Source: Methanothrix sp. (lineage in GTDB: Archaea > Halobacteriota > Methanosarcinia > Methanotrichales > Methanotrichaceae). Taken from it: a stretch of 62,179 nt of DNA. Of the stretch, positions 35,082 to 44,457 are shown piece by piece. Each line of letters opens with the position of its first letter. Position 1 is the stretch's first letter. The notes under the pieces were generated by a model that did not search any database, was not told where the DNA came from, and worked only from the letters and a program-made list of their open reading frames with translations. The DNA is taken from NCBI RefSeq assembly GCF_026419855.1, contig NZ_JAOAKP010000002.1:1-62179 (forward strand), written 5' to 3'. Both the position numbers and the translations under genes were made by a program.

Positions 35082-35398
35082 CGCATGACCTCCACAACGA
35101 CAAACGACTTGGTCTTGCTGAGAGGTCTGCACTCAGCTATCCTGACCCGATCCCCAACCTTTGCTGCCAGGCACGGCGGGTTGTGCGCATGGATTTTGGA
35201 TCTGCGTTTCTCGTACCGCTCGTACTTTGCTATTCTCTTTTTGAACTCTCTCATGACAACCACGGTTCTGGCCATCTTATCGCTGACCACGACCCCCTCT
35301 AGGACCTGGCCGCGAACCGGTAGCCTGCCGTGGAAGGGACACTTTGGATCGTTGCAGGCCTGCTGGGGCGCGCTCACGTCCAGTCCTATATCTCTCAT
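35078..35398 (-). CDS. rps17: 30S ribosomal protein uS17
   Basis: 106-residue archaeal form with an N-terminal extension containing [16 protein letters not shown]. The OB-fold follows ([41 protein letters not shown]). ATG 35398 shares ATGA with the rnp1 stop. Confidence 0.95.
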   Translation of the reverse strand: MRDIGLDVSAPQQACNDPKCPFHGRLPVRGQVLEGVVVSDKMARTVVVMREFKKRIAKYERYEKRRSKIHAHNPPCLAAKVGDRVRIAECRPLSKTKSFVVVEVMR

Positions 35399-35688
35399 AT
35401 CTTCCACCTCGATATTTGCATCCTTTTATTTATTCTGTTCTCGGGTTGTGAGATCAAAACAGAGCCCGCGATCCTCACCTTCTGCCCATCAGGCAGCGTA
35501 AAGATGAAGCTTGTGTGGGCCTTTGGGACGCGCCTCAGGCCGCGCTGCGTCTCGATAACGAAGGTGTTCCTCGTCTCATCCACCACCAAGCCTCTCATGC
35601 CAGCCATGGTGCGGTTTGGGGTATCGATCACCTCGACCGTCAAACCTATCAGCTCATGCCTGGCGATGTTCTCGGGACTGATCTTCAC
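35395..35688 (-). CDS. rnp1: RNase P protein component 1 (Rpp29/Pop4)
   Basis: 97 residues. Archaeal RNase P subunit that assists 5' maturation of tRNA, an Sm-like fold. Recognised by [37 protein letters not shown] and the C-terminal [12 protein letters not shown]. Its place between L29 and S17 is the conserved archaeal arrangement, linking tRNA processing and ribosome synthesis. It overlaps rpl29 by 4 bp. Confidence 0.95.
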   Translation of the reverse strand: MKISPENIARHELIGLTVEVIDTPNRTMAGMRGLVVDETRNTFVIETQRGLRRVPKAHTSFIFTLPDGQKVRIAGSVLISQPENRINKRMQISRWKI

Positions 35689-35888
35689 TTCCTGACGCGC
35701 TCCCTCTGTACTGTCTTCATCCTGGCGATCGTCCGGCGGATCTCTCTGATCCTTCCGGGCTTCTCAGGAGCGCCACCTGCTCTCACAGCACCCCGCTCAC
35801 GTATAAGCTCCACCTCAAGCTTGCGGAGCTCCTCCTCGAGCTCCTCTGAGCTCATGTTCCTGATCTCGTCAATCCTGAATATCGCCAT
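35685..35888 (-). CDS. rpl29: 50S ribosomal protein uL29
   Basis: 67-residue helical protein at the polypeptide exit: [20 protein letters not shown] followed by a second helix with [16 protein letters not shown]. It starts inside the 3' end of rps3 (20-bp overlap). Confidence 0.95.
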   Translation of the reverse strand: MAIFRIDEIRNMSSEELEEELRKLEVELIRERGAVRAGGAPEKPGRIREIRRTIARMKTVQRERVRK

Positions 35889-36681
35889 GGGTCTCAGCCT
35901 CGCTCATACCGCTCTCCGGCTCCTGGGGGGCCTGGACCTCTTCCGTTGCCGAAGGCGTATCGACCGGCTCATCGAGAAGCCTGTCCAGCTCGCTCTTATT
36001 CTCCTCGACCTTCTGCTCCTGTGTCTCCTTTGCTGGAGCCTCTGACGCAGCCTCAGGCACAGCCTCCTTCGCCTCAGGCTCCTTCGGAGGCGTTTTTATC
36101 TGGAAATCGTCCGGCAAAACAGCACCTGGGGGGACGATCCTGACCTGGCAGCCGATCGCGCCGAGCTTCTTCACAGCAACAGCATAGCCTTTATCGACTA
36201 TCTCCTCAGCTGGCTTTCCTGAGTGTTTTATGTAGCCGGCTAGGAACTTCTCAACCCGCGCCCTTGGGCCGGTCAGCTTGCCGCTGATCACTATCTCGCA
36301 CCCGAGCGCTCCGGAGTCCATGACCCTGCGCAGCATCGACTGGCCCGCCTTGCGGAAATACCAGCCGTGCTCCAGCGAGCTTGCAAGCCTGTTTGCCACA
36401 ACCCTCGCGTTCAGGTCGCCTTTTCCTACGTCCTGGACATCTATCTGCGGGTTGTCGAGCCTGAACCGCCTCTCGAGGTCTCGGGTTATCTTGCGTATCA
36501 GCTTCCCGCCCTTTCCTATGACCATGCCGGGCTTCTCAGCATAAACCGTGATCTGGGTGCCCATCGGGGTGCGGTTCATGACCATGCCGCCGTATCCAGC
36601 CCGGTCCAGCTCTTTTGCAAGGTACTCATCCACGAGCGCCTTGGTGAACCCCTCCTGGACGAACTTCTTCTCAACAGCCAA
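35869..36681 (-). CDS. rps3: 30S ribosomal protein uS3
   Basis: 270 residues. The KH domain shows [20 protein letters not shown], and the C-domain shows [20 protein letters not shown]. After about residue 200 there is a low-complexity Glu/Pro/Ala tail ([20 protein letters not shown] and on), acidic and probably disordered, longer than in many archaea. The helicase-like mRNA entry role is known for the family; the tail's role is unknown. Confidence 0.95.
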   Translation of the reverse strand: MAVEKKFVQEGFTKALVDEYLAKELDRAGYGGMVMNRTPMGTQITVYAEKPGMVIGKGGKLIRKITRDLERRFRLDNPQIDVQDVGKGDLNARVVANRLASSLEHGWYFRKAGQSMLRRVMDSGALGCEIVISGKLTGPRARVEKFLAGYIKHSGKPAEEIVDKGYAVAVKKLGAIGCQVRIVPPGAVLPDDFQIKTPPKEPEAKEAVPEAASEAPAKETQEQKVEENKSELDRLLDEPVDTPSATEEVQAPQEPESGMSEAETHGDIQD

Positions 36682-36682
36682 A

Positions 36683-37147
36683 CTATCTCACCTCTGTCAG
36701 TATCATCTCTATGGATACGGTCTCCTGGTTCTTCGGAGTGGCTCTGCCCATGGCCCTTGGCATCCATCCCCTGAACGTCCTGCCCTTCTTCGTGTTGGCA
36801 TAGCCAATCATCAGCCTCTCCTTGTCAAGACCCTTGTACTCCGCATTTCCGATCGCATTCTTCAGCACCCTGAGCACAGCTCTGGCTGCCTTCTGCGGGA
36901 ATCTGCCGGACGGCCAGCCCACCAGGCCGCGCCTGTGAGGCACGTTCCTGTTGTACCGCCTGAACGGCACCGCCCTCTTCAGGGCTATGACGTCCTGAAG
37001 ATACCTCTCCGCGGCCTCGACCTTCATTCCCCTTATCGCCCTGCAGATCTCCCTGGCATGCTTCGGAGAGATGGGCAGCTCCACGCCCATCGCCCTGGCA
37101 AACCGCCCCTCAGGGGTAATTGAGTAGTTCAGTCTTCCCACGAGCAC
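36683..37147 (-). CDS. rpl22: 50S ribosomal protein uL22
   Basis: 154-residue archaeal form. [24 protein letters not shown] and the beta-hairpin region [21 protein letters not shown], which lines the exit tunnel, are clear; the end is [20 protein letters not shown]. It lies 1 nt from rps3. Confidence 0.95.
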   Translation of the reverse strand: MLVGRLNYSITPEGRFARAMGVELPISPKHAREICRAIRGMKVEAAERYLQDVIALKRAVPFRRYNRNVPHRRGLVGWPSGRFPQKAARAVLRVLKNAIGNAEYKGLDKERLMIGYANTKKGRTFRGWMPRAMGRATPKNQETVSIEMILTEVR

Positions 37148-37150
37148 ACC

Positions 37151-37567
37151 TCACTTGAGCGGCACGAACTTACTCGACCGCGTTGCTCCGACGCCTGCAG
37201 CGCCGTGAATCACCCTGGCCCTTGTCAAGGCGTACTCTCCAAGGTAATGGCCTATCATCTCAGGAATGATCTCGACGCGCTGGAAGGTCTTTCCGTTGTG
37301 TATCTCCACGACCTTCCCGACCATCTCAGGGAGCACTATCGCATCCCTCAGATGCGTCTTTGCGGTTCCTCTGGACTTGAGCTTGGCCATAAACTTCCTG
37401 TGCTCCTTTGAGAGACCTCGCCTCAGCGATCTCCGCTGTCTAGACGGAAGAAGCTCTGCGATCTCCTCCAGGCGCATCTTTGCAAGCTCAGATACCCTGT
37501 AACCCCTGTAGGTGAACTCCTCCTTCCTCTTGGGAAGCTTGGATCCTGCTCTCTTCGCCACAACCAT
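37151..37567 (-). CDS. rps19: 30S ribosomal protein uS19
   Basis: 138-residue archaeal form with an N-terminal extension ([20 protein letters not shown]). The core has [39 protein letters not shown] and the final SSKFVPLK. Confidence 0.95.
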   Translation of the reverse strand: MVVAKRAGSKLPKRKEEFTYRGYRVSELAKMRLEEIAELLPSRQRRSLRRGLSKEHRKFMAKLKSRGTAKTHLRDAIVLPEMVGKVVEIHNGKTFQRVEIIPEMIGHYLGEYALTRARVIHGAAGVGATRSSKFVPLK

Positions 37568-37573
37568 CTCCTC

Positions 37574-38284
37574 CTAGCGTTTGCCCGTCCTGCGAGCTGC
37601 TATCGATCCGACCTTGCGCCCAGGAGGTGCGCCTCTGCTCACGGTCTTGGGCCTGCCAGGATGCTGGCGCCCGCCACCTCCAAAGGGATGGTCCACGGCG
37701 TTCATGGCCACACCCCTGACCTTCGGCCACTTCGCAGCCTTCGATCTGTACTTGTAGAAGCTCTTTCCAGCCTTCACCAGGGGCTTCTCAGTCCTTCCGC
37801 CGCCAGCGACAACGCCTATGGTCGCCATACAGTTCGGATTCAGCCACTTCATCTCCCCGCTTGGAAGCTGGACCACAGTCGCCCCCACGTCATGCGCCAC
37901 AAGTATCCCGTAGACACCGCTTGCTCTGGCGAACTGTCCCCCATGACCCGGCTTCGACTCTATATTGCATATAGGCATGCCCTCAGGTATGCTCGCCAGC
38001 GGCAGGGTGTTGCCGGGCTGTATCTCCGCAGCAGGCCCGCAGGCGATCTCCTGACCGACGTACGTGCCCTCGGTGGCGAGGACATACTGCTTCTCGCCAT
38101 TCTCGAGCCTCACGAGCGCCACTGGAGCCGTCCTACCAGGGTCATGCATGATGTCCTCCACAACACCGCGAACGATATCCCCACTGAACTTGATGTGCTT
38201 TATGTCAGCCCTGTATCTGTGTGATGGCGCACGGTATGTGGGGGTTCCCTTGCCCCTGTTCTGTGATATTATTCTCTTGCCCAT
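37574..38284 (-). CDS. rpl2: 50S ribosomal protein uL2
   Basis: 236 residues, near the peptidyl transferase centre. [20 protein letters not shown] opens the protein. The histidine-bearing region [20 protein letters not shown], needed for peptidyl transfer in relatives, is intact. The start is ATG 38284; the longer open frame runs into the rpl23-rpl2 gap. Confidence 0.96.
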   Translation of the reverse strand: MGKRIISQNRGKGTPTYRAPSHRYRADIKHIKFSGDIVRGVVEDIMHDPGRTAPVALVRLENGEKQYVLATEGTYVGQEIACGPAAEIQPGNTLPLASIPEGMPICNIESKPGHGGQFARASGVYGILVAHDVGATVVQLPSGEMKWLNPNCMATIGVVAGGGRTEKPLVKAGKSFYKYRSKAAKWPKVRGVAMNAVDHPFGGGGRQHPGRPKTVSRGAPPGRKVGSIAARRTGKR

Positions 38285-38294
38285 CGCAACCACC

Positions 38295-38543
38295 TTACAG
38301 CAGGCCCAGCCTGGTGGCCAGCTCATTTGCGGTCTTATCACCAGCGAGCCTTACAACAGCCTTCTTCTCGCCCCGGGGTGTTATCATGGTTCTGATATCG
38401 ACAACCTCAACATCATAGAGCTCCTCGATCTCCTTCTTGATCTGCGGCTTTGTGGCCCTCAGATCCACTATGAACTCTATGGTGTTGTCCCTATCGATCA
38501 TACCGGTGACCTTCTCAGGGACGTAAGGGCATTTAATTATCAT
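38295..38543 (-). CDS. rpl23: 50S ribosomal protein uL23
   Basis: 82 residues. It docks SRP and SecY at the exit tunnel. [20 protein letters not shown] and [20 protein letters not shown] are typical. The start overlaps the rpl4 stop by ATGA (38540-38543). Confidence 0.95.
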   Translation of the reverse strand: MIIKCPYVPEKVTGMIDRDNTIEFIVDLRATKPQIKKEIEELYDVEVVDIRTMITPRGEKKAVVRLAGDKTANELATRLGLL

Positions 38544-39295
38544 AGCCTCTCCTCCAGAACCTTGAGAGATGGCTCGCTCCACACTGTGAGCCTGCCAGCA
38601 TGAGTCCCTGGCGCCAGAAGCTCAGCATTCAGCTTATCTGCGGTCACAAAATCGACACCCGGAAGGTTGCGCGCTGCTCTTCCTATGCCGTTATCTGCTG
38701 CCGTCACGATCAGAATGCTCCTGGGCTGTCTGAACCTCCTTCCTCTGAGCTTGCCCTTTCCGGCCCGCACCTTTCTTCCGTTCTTCGCCCTCAGAACGTC
38801 ATCCCAGAGGCCTGCAGCCATCAGAAACTTCCGCAGCTCCGAGGTCTTTGATACGCTCTCGATCTCGGCCCTGACGACAATCGGAAGTTCGCCATTGAAC
38901 ACATGGCCTCTGGCGGCAACAAGATCGGATCTCGCTGTCGCTGCCACAGCAGATCTTATCGCCTTGATCCTCTCCTTCTCATTGATCTTCTCGCTCAGAA
39001 CCTTCGATGGCACCGGCGGATGGGATGCGCGCCCACCTCGTGCCATGGGCACAGCAGCAGCTCTCCTTCCTGTGACTATCCTCGGCACCCTGGATACGCC
39101 GTGACCCGGCCCCCACGATCTCGCTGAGGTGTTCATGCCAGCGTAGAAATGCGGCCCGTATGGCTGCAGTCTGTTGGCCTGGGCCGCAAGCACCGCCTTC
39201 TTTATGAGATCCGGCCTGTACTCCTCCTCAAAGATCCCTGGGAGCACAATCTCGCCAACCGGATTTCCTGAAATATCGATAATCTTAGCGTTCAT
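38540..39295 (-). CDS. rpl4: 50S ribosomal protein uL4
   Basis: 251-residue archaeal/eukaryotic L4. The tunnel loop [20 protein letters not shown] and the C-terminal [17 protein letters not shown] segment are recognisable. Confidence 0.96.
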   Translation of the reverse strand: MNAKIIDISGNPVGEIVLPGIFEEEYRPDLIKKAVLAAQANRLQPYGPHFYAGMNTSARSWGPGHGVSRVPRIVTGRRAAAVPMARGGRASHPPVPSKVLSEKINEKERIKAIRSAVAATARSDLVAARGHVFNGELPIVVRAEIESVSKTSELRKFLMAAGLWDDVLRAKNGRKVRAGKGKLRGRRFRQPRSILIVTAADNGIGRAARNLPGVDFVTADKLNAELLAPGTHAGRLTVWSEPSLKVLEERL

Positions 39296-39307
39296 CGCGA
39301 TCCCCGA

Positions 39308-40315
39308 TCAGACTCCCTGCTGGGACTCCCTGCTGACATACAGTATCTGAGGCGCCTTCGGCGCGAATGCTGCACCTGGCCTGATCGCCCTGCGCATCCT
39401 GACCAGCCTCTTCACAGGTCCAGGGATGCTTCCCTTTATCAGCATGTACTCGTTTCTCACAACTCCATAGCCGACAAAGCCACCCTCGGGGGTTATGTCC
39501 ATGCCGTTCGTGCCCATTGCCAGCATCCTCTTGTTGAACTCAGTCCTCTGGTGATATCCAGTCTGACCGAGCTGCGGAACCCTCCAGCTTATCCTCGCCG
39601 GGTGCCACGGACCGAGGTTGCCGACATGTCTAAGCTTGCCGGTGCGCGAGTGCTTTCTCTTCTGCAGCATTATCCCCCATCGCTTCACCGGACCCTGGGT
39701 TCCCTTTCCCTTCGTGACTGCAGTTACATCAATCCAGTCGCCAACGCTGAAGATGCTGCCCACAGCCACCTGGCTGCCGAGAAGCCCCTCCGCTGCTTTC
39801 AGCTGCTCCTCCACAGACCGCCCTGTGACAGGTATTTCCATGATATCCGGCACCTTCTTGGGTATGCCTGTCACCAGACCTGGGTTGGTATGGGCCAGAA
39901 CCCTGATCTCGCAGAGCTCATCCACCCTGGACTCGATATCCTCCAGAGATGTGCCCCTTCTCGCCTTTGGAACCGTTATCGCTCTGGCCAGATCCTGGCT
40001 CAGGTTTTCGGCCCAGAGCTCCCCTGCAGGCCTGATGCCGCCGTTGTACATCTCGTAAACCCTGAGCGCTGCTATGCTCATGGGCGGCACCTCAACCACT
40101 GTCACAGGCACGCTGATCTCCATGCCCTCTGTGAGGCTTCTCGGCCTGTCATCTATCATTATGACATGTGTCATGCCAGCTTTGTATCCGGCAAAGCCGG
40201 CCATTCCGGCCCTCTCTTCTGAGACCCAGGATCTTATCCTTGGAACCTCGCTCTTGGCCCTCTTCCTGGGGCTGAAGGCCAGCGAACCCCGCCTCGGTCG
40301 GTGTATCTTTGCCAT
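39308..40315 (-). CDS. rpl3: 50S ribosomal protein uL3
   Basis: 335-residue archaeal form. RPRRGSLAFSPRKRAKSEVP opens it. It contains VTKGKGTQGPVKRWG, the HHSR-like loop region (KRKHSRTGKLRHVGNLGPW) and KRMLAMGTNGMDITPEGGF. It is the first ribosomal gene of the operon, 12 nt before rpl4 and directly after the SPOUT gene. Confidence 0.96.
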   Translation of the reverse strand: MAKIHRPRRGSLAFSPRKRAKSEVPRIRSWVSEERAGMAGFAGYKAGMTHVIMIDDRPRSLTEGMEISVPVTVVEVPPMSIAALRVYEMYNGGIRPAGELWAENLSQDLARAITVPKARRGTSLEDIESRVDELCEIRVLAHTNPGLVTGIPKKVPDIMEIPVTGRSVEEQLKAAEGLLGSQVAVGSIFSVGDWIDVTAVTKGKGTQGPVKRWGIMLQKRKHSRTGKLRHVGNLGPWHPARISWRVPQLGQTGYHQRTEFNKRMLAMGTNGMDITPEGGFVGYGVVRNEYMLIKGSIPGPVKRLVRMRRAIRPGAAFAPKAPQILYVSRESQQGV

Positions 40316-41149
40316 TTACTCCTCCAGACGCACCAGGTTCAGCAGGGCAAGCGTCGAGAAGACGGCCTCCTCGACACGAACCGTCTCAGTTCCCTGATGC
40401 GGAATTGTGTTGATCACGCAGCATCTCTCCAGCATCTCGCGGCTCAGAAACGCATCAACGCCCCGTGCGGGGGAGCCGAACACCACCGCAAGCCCTTTTG
40501 AGCTTGATCTCTCTATGTGGTTGAGCAGATCAAAGCTCACCGGAGTCCCCCTTCTGGATGTGGCCACGATGAACTCGTCCCTGGAGCAGAGGTACTCCTC
40601 CGCGCTTTCCACGACTATCGTCTCGTAGCCCCAGTAGCCGGGTATCTCACTCCGGTCCACAGGCTCAGCGGCGAGTGGATTCAGCGAAAAGATCCTGACG
40701 TTCAGGCGCTGCCCCTTCTGGAATCTTCTCTCCGATTTAAGGGGTACAGGGCGGTCTAGACCGACCTCGACCCAGGCGCCACCATCAGATCCGACGCTTT
40801 CTACTACCACTCCGACTCTTATCTCGCCTACCTTGAGCGTTGAGCTTCTGGAGCCCACTGGATGATGAGCGGTTCTCAGCGGCGGCAGAACCCCCGCATG
40901 TCTCAGCTCCCTCATCCTGGGGAAGAGGAGCTTCCGCAGGTACTGCGGAGTCTCTGCATACCGCAGCACTGTGCTTATGAACCTGGAATCGTCAAACTCA
41001 TCATCGCGATACACGACGATCCGGTCGATGCGGAAGACCGCCGCAGCCCTTGCGATAAGCCCGACCTTCGCGGTGCGAAGGCGCAGATCCGCCGTCTCCA
41101 TGGTGTACGAGGACGGTATCAGTATGGACCGCTCGCAAGGACCGCTCAT
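40316..41149 (-). CDS. SPOUT-superfamily RNA methyltransferase (COG2106)
   Basis: 277 residues. The N-terminus shows ILIPSSYTMETADLRLRTAKVGLIARAAAVFR and an OB-like insertion (KVGEIRVGVVVESVG). The C-terminus carries the knotted SAM-binding part (SSSKGLAVVFGSPARGVDAF, CVINTIPHQGTETVRVEEAV). COG2106 relatives (human C9orf114/SPOUT1) are linked to rRNA or mRNA methylation; the archaeal substrate is probably 23S rRNA, as its position ahead of rpl3 suggests. ATG 41149 has AAGGA upstream; the frame is open to 41197. Confidence 0.9.
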   Translation of the reverse strand: MSGPCERSILIPSSYTMETADLRLRTAKVGLIARAAAVFRIDRIVVYRDDEFDDSRFISTVLRYAETPQYLRKLLFPRMRELRHAGVLPPLRTAHHPVGSRSSTLKVGEIRVGVVVESVGSDGGAWVEVGLDRPVPLKSERRFQKGQRLNVRIFSLNPLAAEPVDRSEIPGYWGYETIVVESAEEYLCSRDEFIVATSRRGTPVSFDLLNHIERSSSKGLAVVFGSPARGVDAFLSREMLERCCVINTIPHQGTETVRVEEAVFSTLALLNLVRLEE

Positions 41150-41178
41150 CAGATGTCCTTCTCTCAGGGGAGGTATCG

Positions 41179-41188
41179 TATATAAAAA
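41179..41188 (-). promoter_or_regulatory. TATA box for the ribosomal superoperon
   Basis: On the minus strand CTTTTTATATACG lies about 30-40 nt before ATG 41149 and fits the archaeal box consensus. Initiation near 41160 would leave a leader of about 10 nt. The whole run from the SPOUT gene to tRNA-Ser shows no larger gap, so this may serve the entire superoperon. The other orientation also resembles a box, so direction is inferred from the gene. Confidence 0.5.
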
Positions 41189-41262
41189 GGTTTGCATGAT
41201 CTGCCGTTACACTGCGGGATACCCCACGGCCCGACGCACATGCAGCACACAAGCAAGCAGCT

Positions 41263-41272
41263 TTTAATATAC
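41263..41272 (+). promoter_or_regulatory. TATA box of the slipin-nfeD operon
   Basis: CTTTTAATATAC lies about 35-40 nt before GTG 41305. GAGGTG at 41294-41299 is the ribosome binding site. Confidence 0.5.
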
Positions 41273-41304
41273 AAGAACGGCTAAAAGCATTATGAGGTGT
41301 TCGT

Positions 41305-42093
41305 GTGGCTTTATTTGATTCCCAGCTTCCGATAGTGATAGTCATTCTGCTCATACTTCTAAGCCAGTCGATGAAGATTGTGAGGGAGTATGAGCGTGTC
41401 GTCGTCTTCCGGCTCGGCAGGTACAGTGGAGTCAAGGGTCCGGGTCTCTTCTTCATAATCCCGATCATAGACAGGGTGCAGCTCATCGATCTCCGTGTTG
41501 TGACGATAGATGTGCAGAAGCAGGTCGTGATAACTAGAGACAACGTGACCGTGGATGTTGATGCCGTGATATACTACCGGGTCATGGATCCGGCGAAGGC
41601 CGTGATCCAGGTGGAGAACTACAGGGTTGCGACCGCGCTTCTCTCGCAGACAACGCTGAGAGATGTGCTGGGCCAGATAGATCTGGATGACCTCCTCTCG
41701 AAGAGGGAGGAGCTGAACCTGAAGCTTCAGACCATCCTCGACAGGCACACAGATCCATGGGGCATAAAGGTGACCGCAGTCACGCTGAGAGATGTGAGTC
41801 TGCCAGAGTCCATGATGCGCGCGATAGCAAAGCAGGCTGAGGCCGAGAGGGAGAAGAGGTCCAGGATAATCCTGGCGGATGGCGAGCTCCAGGCATCCAA
41901 GACGATGGCTGAAGCTGCTGCTCTGTACCAGCACGCGCCTATTGCCATAAAGCTCAGGGAGCTCCAAACCCTAGCGGAGATCGCTAGGGAGAGGAATCTG
42001 ATCGTTGTGACATCGGGCGCTGACGTGGGAGGCACAGCAGGTCTGGTGACAGCTCTCCAGAGGACTGCTGAGGAGGCGGGAAGAAGCGGTTAG
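41305..42093 (+). CDS. SPFH/stomatin-like membrane protein (slipin)
   Basis: 262 residues. An N-terminal membrane hairpin (LPIVIVILLILLSQS) is followed by the SPFH domain (YERVVVFRLGRYSGVKGPGL, VDAVIYYRVMDPAKAV) and a C-terminal coiled coil (AIAKQAEAEREKRSRIILAD). It forms oligomeric membrane microdomains. The next gene, an NfeD-type protease 9 nt downstream, is the standard partner: Pyrococcus stomatin PH1511 is a substrate of PH1510. The start codon is GTG. Confidence 0.92.
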   Translation: MALFDSQLPIVIVILLILLSQSMKIVREYERVVVFRLGRYSGVKGPGLFFIIPIIDRVQLIDLRVVTIDVQKQVVITRDNVTVDVDAVIYYRVMDPAKAVIQVENYRVATALLSQTTLRDVLGQIDLDDLLSKREELNLKLQTILDRHTDPWGIKVTAVTLRDVSLPESMMRAIAKQAEAEREKRSRIILADGELQASKTMAEAAALYQHAPIAIKLRELQTLAEIARERNLIVVTSGADVGGTAGLVTALQRTAEEAGRSG

Positions 42094-42102
42094 ATATGAG
42101 GA

Positions 42103-43377
42103 TTGATCTCCATGGGATCATACCTGCGGGCTTTGATGCTGCTGATAGTGCTCTCGTCCCCCTGCCTGGGGGATGTCATCTCCCTCCAGATAGACGGAGC
42201 AATAACGCCGGCGAGCGATGATCTTGTGAAGGCGGCGATAAAATACGCCGAGAGCTCGAACGCAGATGCATTGATCCTGATGCTCGATACACCCGGGGGC
42301 GGTCTTAGCGAGACCCTGGAGATAATAGCTGCTTTGGAGAGAACAGATATGCCTGTGGTGGGTTACGTCTTCCCGCCGGGAGCGAAGGCGTGGTCCGCAG
42401 GCACCATGATACTGATCAGTACAGACATTGCCGCCATGGCCCCGAACACGATCATAGGCTCAGCCCAGCCGGTCAGGCTTCTTCCCACAGGGGCTACTGA
42501 GCCTGTAAACGACACAAAGACAACAAACGCGATAGTTGCGCTCATCGAGGAGAAGGCCAAGATCCACGGACGGAACAGGACCGCGGCAAGGGAGTTCGTC
42601 CTGAGCAACCTCAATCTCAATGCAGAGGAGGCGCTGGAGTACGGAGTGATCGAGCACGTCTCTCCAGATATCAGCAGTCTCCTCAGATCCATCAACGGCA
42701 GCTCTGCGAAGAATAAAACTCTCATGACAGAAGGCGCTGCGGTGGTGATCTTCGAGCCTGATCTCAGGCTCAGGGTGCTGATGCTGCTCTCAGATCCAAC
42801 GATCGCCGGACTGCTGCTGCTAATCGGCCTCTACGCTCTCATCTTCGGGATCTCCAACCCAGGCCTTGGGGCAGAGGTCTTCGGGGTCATAGCGGTTGCA
42901 CTCGGGCTCATCGGCCAGGGCTTCGATGTCAACATCGGCGCTCTCTTTCTCATAATCCTGGGCATGGGCCTGATCCTGGCAGAGCTGCACACGCATGCGA
43001 TGGGCGTTCTCGGAGTTGCAGGAGTGATATGCATCGTTCTGGGAACACTCCTATTCGCGCCCATAGGATTCCCTGAGTGGTATCTTCCCGGAGAGTACCA
43101 GCGTTCTGTTATCAGACTCTTCCTGCTACCCTCACTGACCATGGCCGGATTCTTCGCGTTCGCGGTTTACAAGATAGCAGAGGCGAGGCGCAGGCCGACG
43201 TTTGAGGAGACCGCCGCGCAGTACGCAGAGACGATCGAGACCCTGGATCCGAAGGGATATGTCATATACCGCGGTGAGTACTGGAAGGCGGAGGCTGACG
43301 AAAGAATCGAAAAAGGAGAAACGGTCGAGGTTGTGGGTATCTCTGGGCAGACGCTCAGAGTAAGGAAGATCAGATGA
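42103..43377 (+). CDS. nfeD: NfeD-type membrane-bound serine protease (ClpP class)
   Basis: 424 residues. A signal/anchor segment is followed by a ClpP-like protease domain with ADALILMLDTPGGGL, the catalytic serine in AWSAGTMILIS and a Lys in IEEKAKIHGRNRTAA, consistent with the Ser-Lys dyad of PH1510. Four hydrophobic helices follow (LLLLIGLYALIFGI and on), and a C-terminal OB-fold NfeD domain (DPKGYVIYRGEYWKAEADE) closes it. Probably membrane protein quality control with the upstream slipin. Confidence 0.92.
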   Translation: MISMGSYLRALMLLIVLSSPCLGDVISLQIDGAITPASDDLVKAAIKYAESSNADALILMLDTPGGGLSETLEIIAALERTDMPVVGYVFPPGAKAWSAGTMILISTDIAAMAPNTIIGSAQPVRLLPTGATEPVNDTKTTNAIVALIEEKAKIHGRNRTAAREFVLSNLNLNAEEALEYGVIEHVSPDISSLLRSINGSSAKNKTLMTEGAAVVIFEPDLRLRVLMLLSDPTIAGLLLLIGLYALIFGISNPGLGAEVFGVIAVALGLIGQGFDVNIGALFLIILGMGLILAELHTHAMGVLGVAGVICIVLGTLLFAPIGFPEWYLPGEYQRSVIRLFLLPSLTMAGFFAFAVYKIAEARRRPTFEETAAQYAETIETLDPKGYVIYRGEYWKAEADERIEKGETVEVVGISGQTLRVRKIR

Positions 43378-43441
43378 CAGGGATTATCAGGGTACAAACT
43401 CCAATCTTTGAGTAAGAAGCATACTGGATCTATGAAGCAGG

Positions 43442-43468
43442 AAGCTCCGCCCTTTAGGACGGGGTGGA
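43442..43468. repeat. hairpin plus GGAGGTC motif, copy 3, at the argB 3' end
   Basis: GCTCCGCCCTTTAGGACGG and the following GGTGGAGGTCGCG form an 8-bp stem (CTCCGCCC with GGGGTGGAG, one G-U) and resemble the motifs at 13216 and 15883. The last codons of argB lie inside it. Hairpins of this look are common at the right ends of IS200/IS605-type elements; a relic is possible, and it may now terminate argB. Confidence 0.45.
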
Positions 43469-44335
43469 GGTCGCGTTGCTTATCATCGTGCCTATGCCGG
43501 CATCTGTCAGAAGCTCGAGTATGATCGCATGAGGTATCCTGCCATCGATTATGTGTGCCTTCTCGACGCCGCGCTCAACAGCCTGGACACACGCCTCGAC
43601 CTTCGGGATCATGCCGCCCTTTATGATGCCCCGCTCAACAAGCCTCTGGAACTCGGAGGGCGAGAACTGGGAGATCACCCTGCCCGGATCGTTTGGATCC
43701 TCCCGCACTCCCTCGACATCTGTTATTGATATGAGCTTCTTCGCACGCAGGGCGACTGCCACAGCTCCTGCTACAGTATCAGCGTTGACGTTCAGGCTGT
43801 TCCCATCCCTGTCGATCGCAATGGGCGATATCACAGGGATGTAGCCCTTCCCTGCGGTGATCATCAGTATCTCCGGGTTTATCTCCTCGACCTCCCCGAC
43901 GTAGCCGAGATCTATGTTCTCTCCATTCACATTCATCGGCGGCTTCTTCCTCGCCACTATGAGCATGCCATCTTTGCCGGAGAGCCCGATGCCCTTACCG
44001 CCATGCTTGCATATAAGAGATACAAGCTCTGCATTGATGTTGCCCAGAAGCACCATCCTCGCTATCTCAAGTGTTTCCCTGTCGGTGACCCTCAGACCAG
44101 CGACGAACTCGGCCTTTTTTCCAAGACGCTTCATGGTCTCTGAGATCTCAGGTCCTCCGCCATGAACTACCACCGGATGTATGCCGATGTATCTCAGCAG
44201 TATTATATCCTGTATGAAGTTCTCCAGGATCTCGCGGTTCGTCATTATCGAACCGCCGATCTTTATCACCATTATGGAGTCGTGAAACTCCCTTATGTAC
44301 GGCAGAGCCTCTATAAGCACCTGTTCCTTCCTCAT
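43454..44335 (-). CDS. argB: acetylglutamate kinase
   Basis: 293 residues. Phosphorylates N-acetylglutamate, step two of arginine synthesis. Motifs: VIKIGGSIMT at the N-terminus, VVHGGGPEISETMKRLGK, VAGLRVTDRETLEIARMVL, a central NVNADTVAGAVAVAL and GGMIPKVEACVQAVERGV, which carries the lysine/arginine signals of the family. It is not next to other arg genes. The final residues (TSTPS) are encoded by the hairpin motif, so the C-terminus may have been remodelled. Confidence 0.95.
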   Translation of the reverse strand: MRKEQVLIEALPYIREFHDSIMVIKIGGSIMTNREILENFIQDIILLRYIGIHPVVVHGGGPEISETMKRLGKKAEFVAGLRVTDRETLEIARMVLLGNINAELVSLICKHGGKGIGLSGKDGMLIVARKKPPMNVNGENIDLGYVGEVEEINPEILMITAGKGYIPVISPIAIDRDGNSLNVNADTVAGAVAVALRAKKLISITDVEGVREDPNDPGRVISQFSPSEFQRLVERGIIKGGMIPKVEACVQAVERGVEKAHIIDGRIPHAIILELLTDAGIGTMISNATSTPS

Positions 44336-44457
44336 ATCGCAGCTCCTATCGAAAATTGGTTTGAAGCGGCCTCCTAATATGCCTCATATCGCTCCGGAAC
44401 AGAGCAGCAGTGATGTGAGCACATTCAGGAGGCTGCATTTCAGATGTCAACTCTGGA

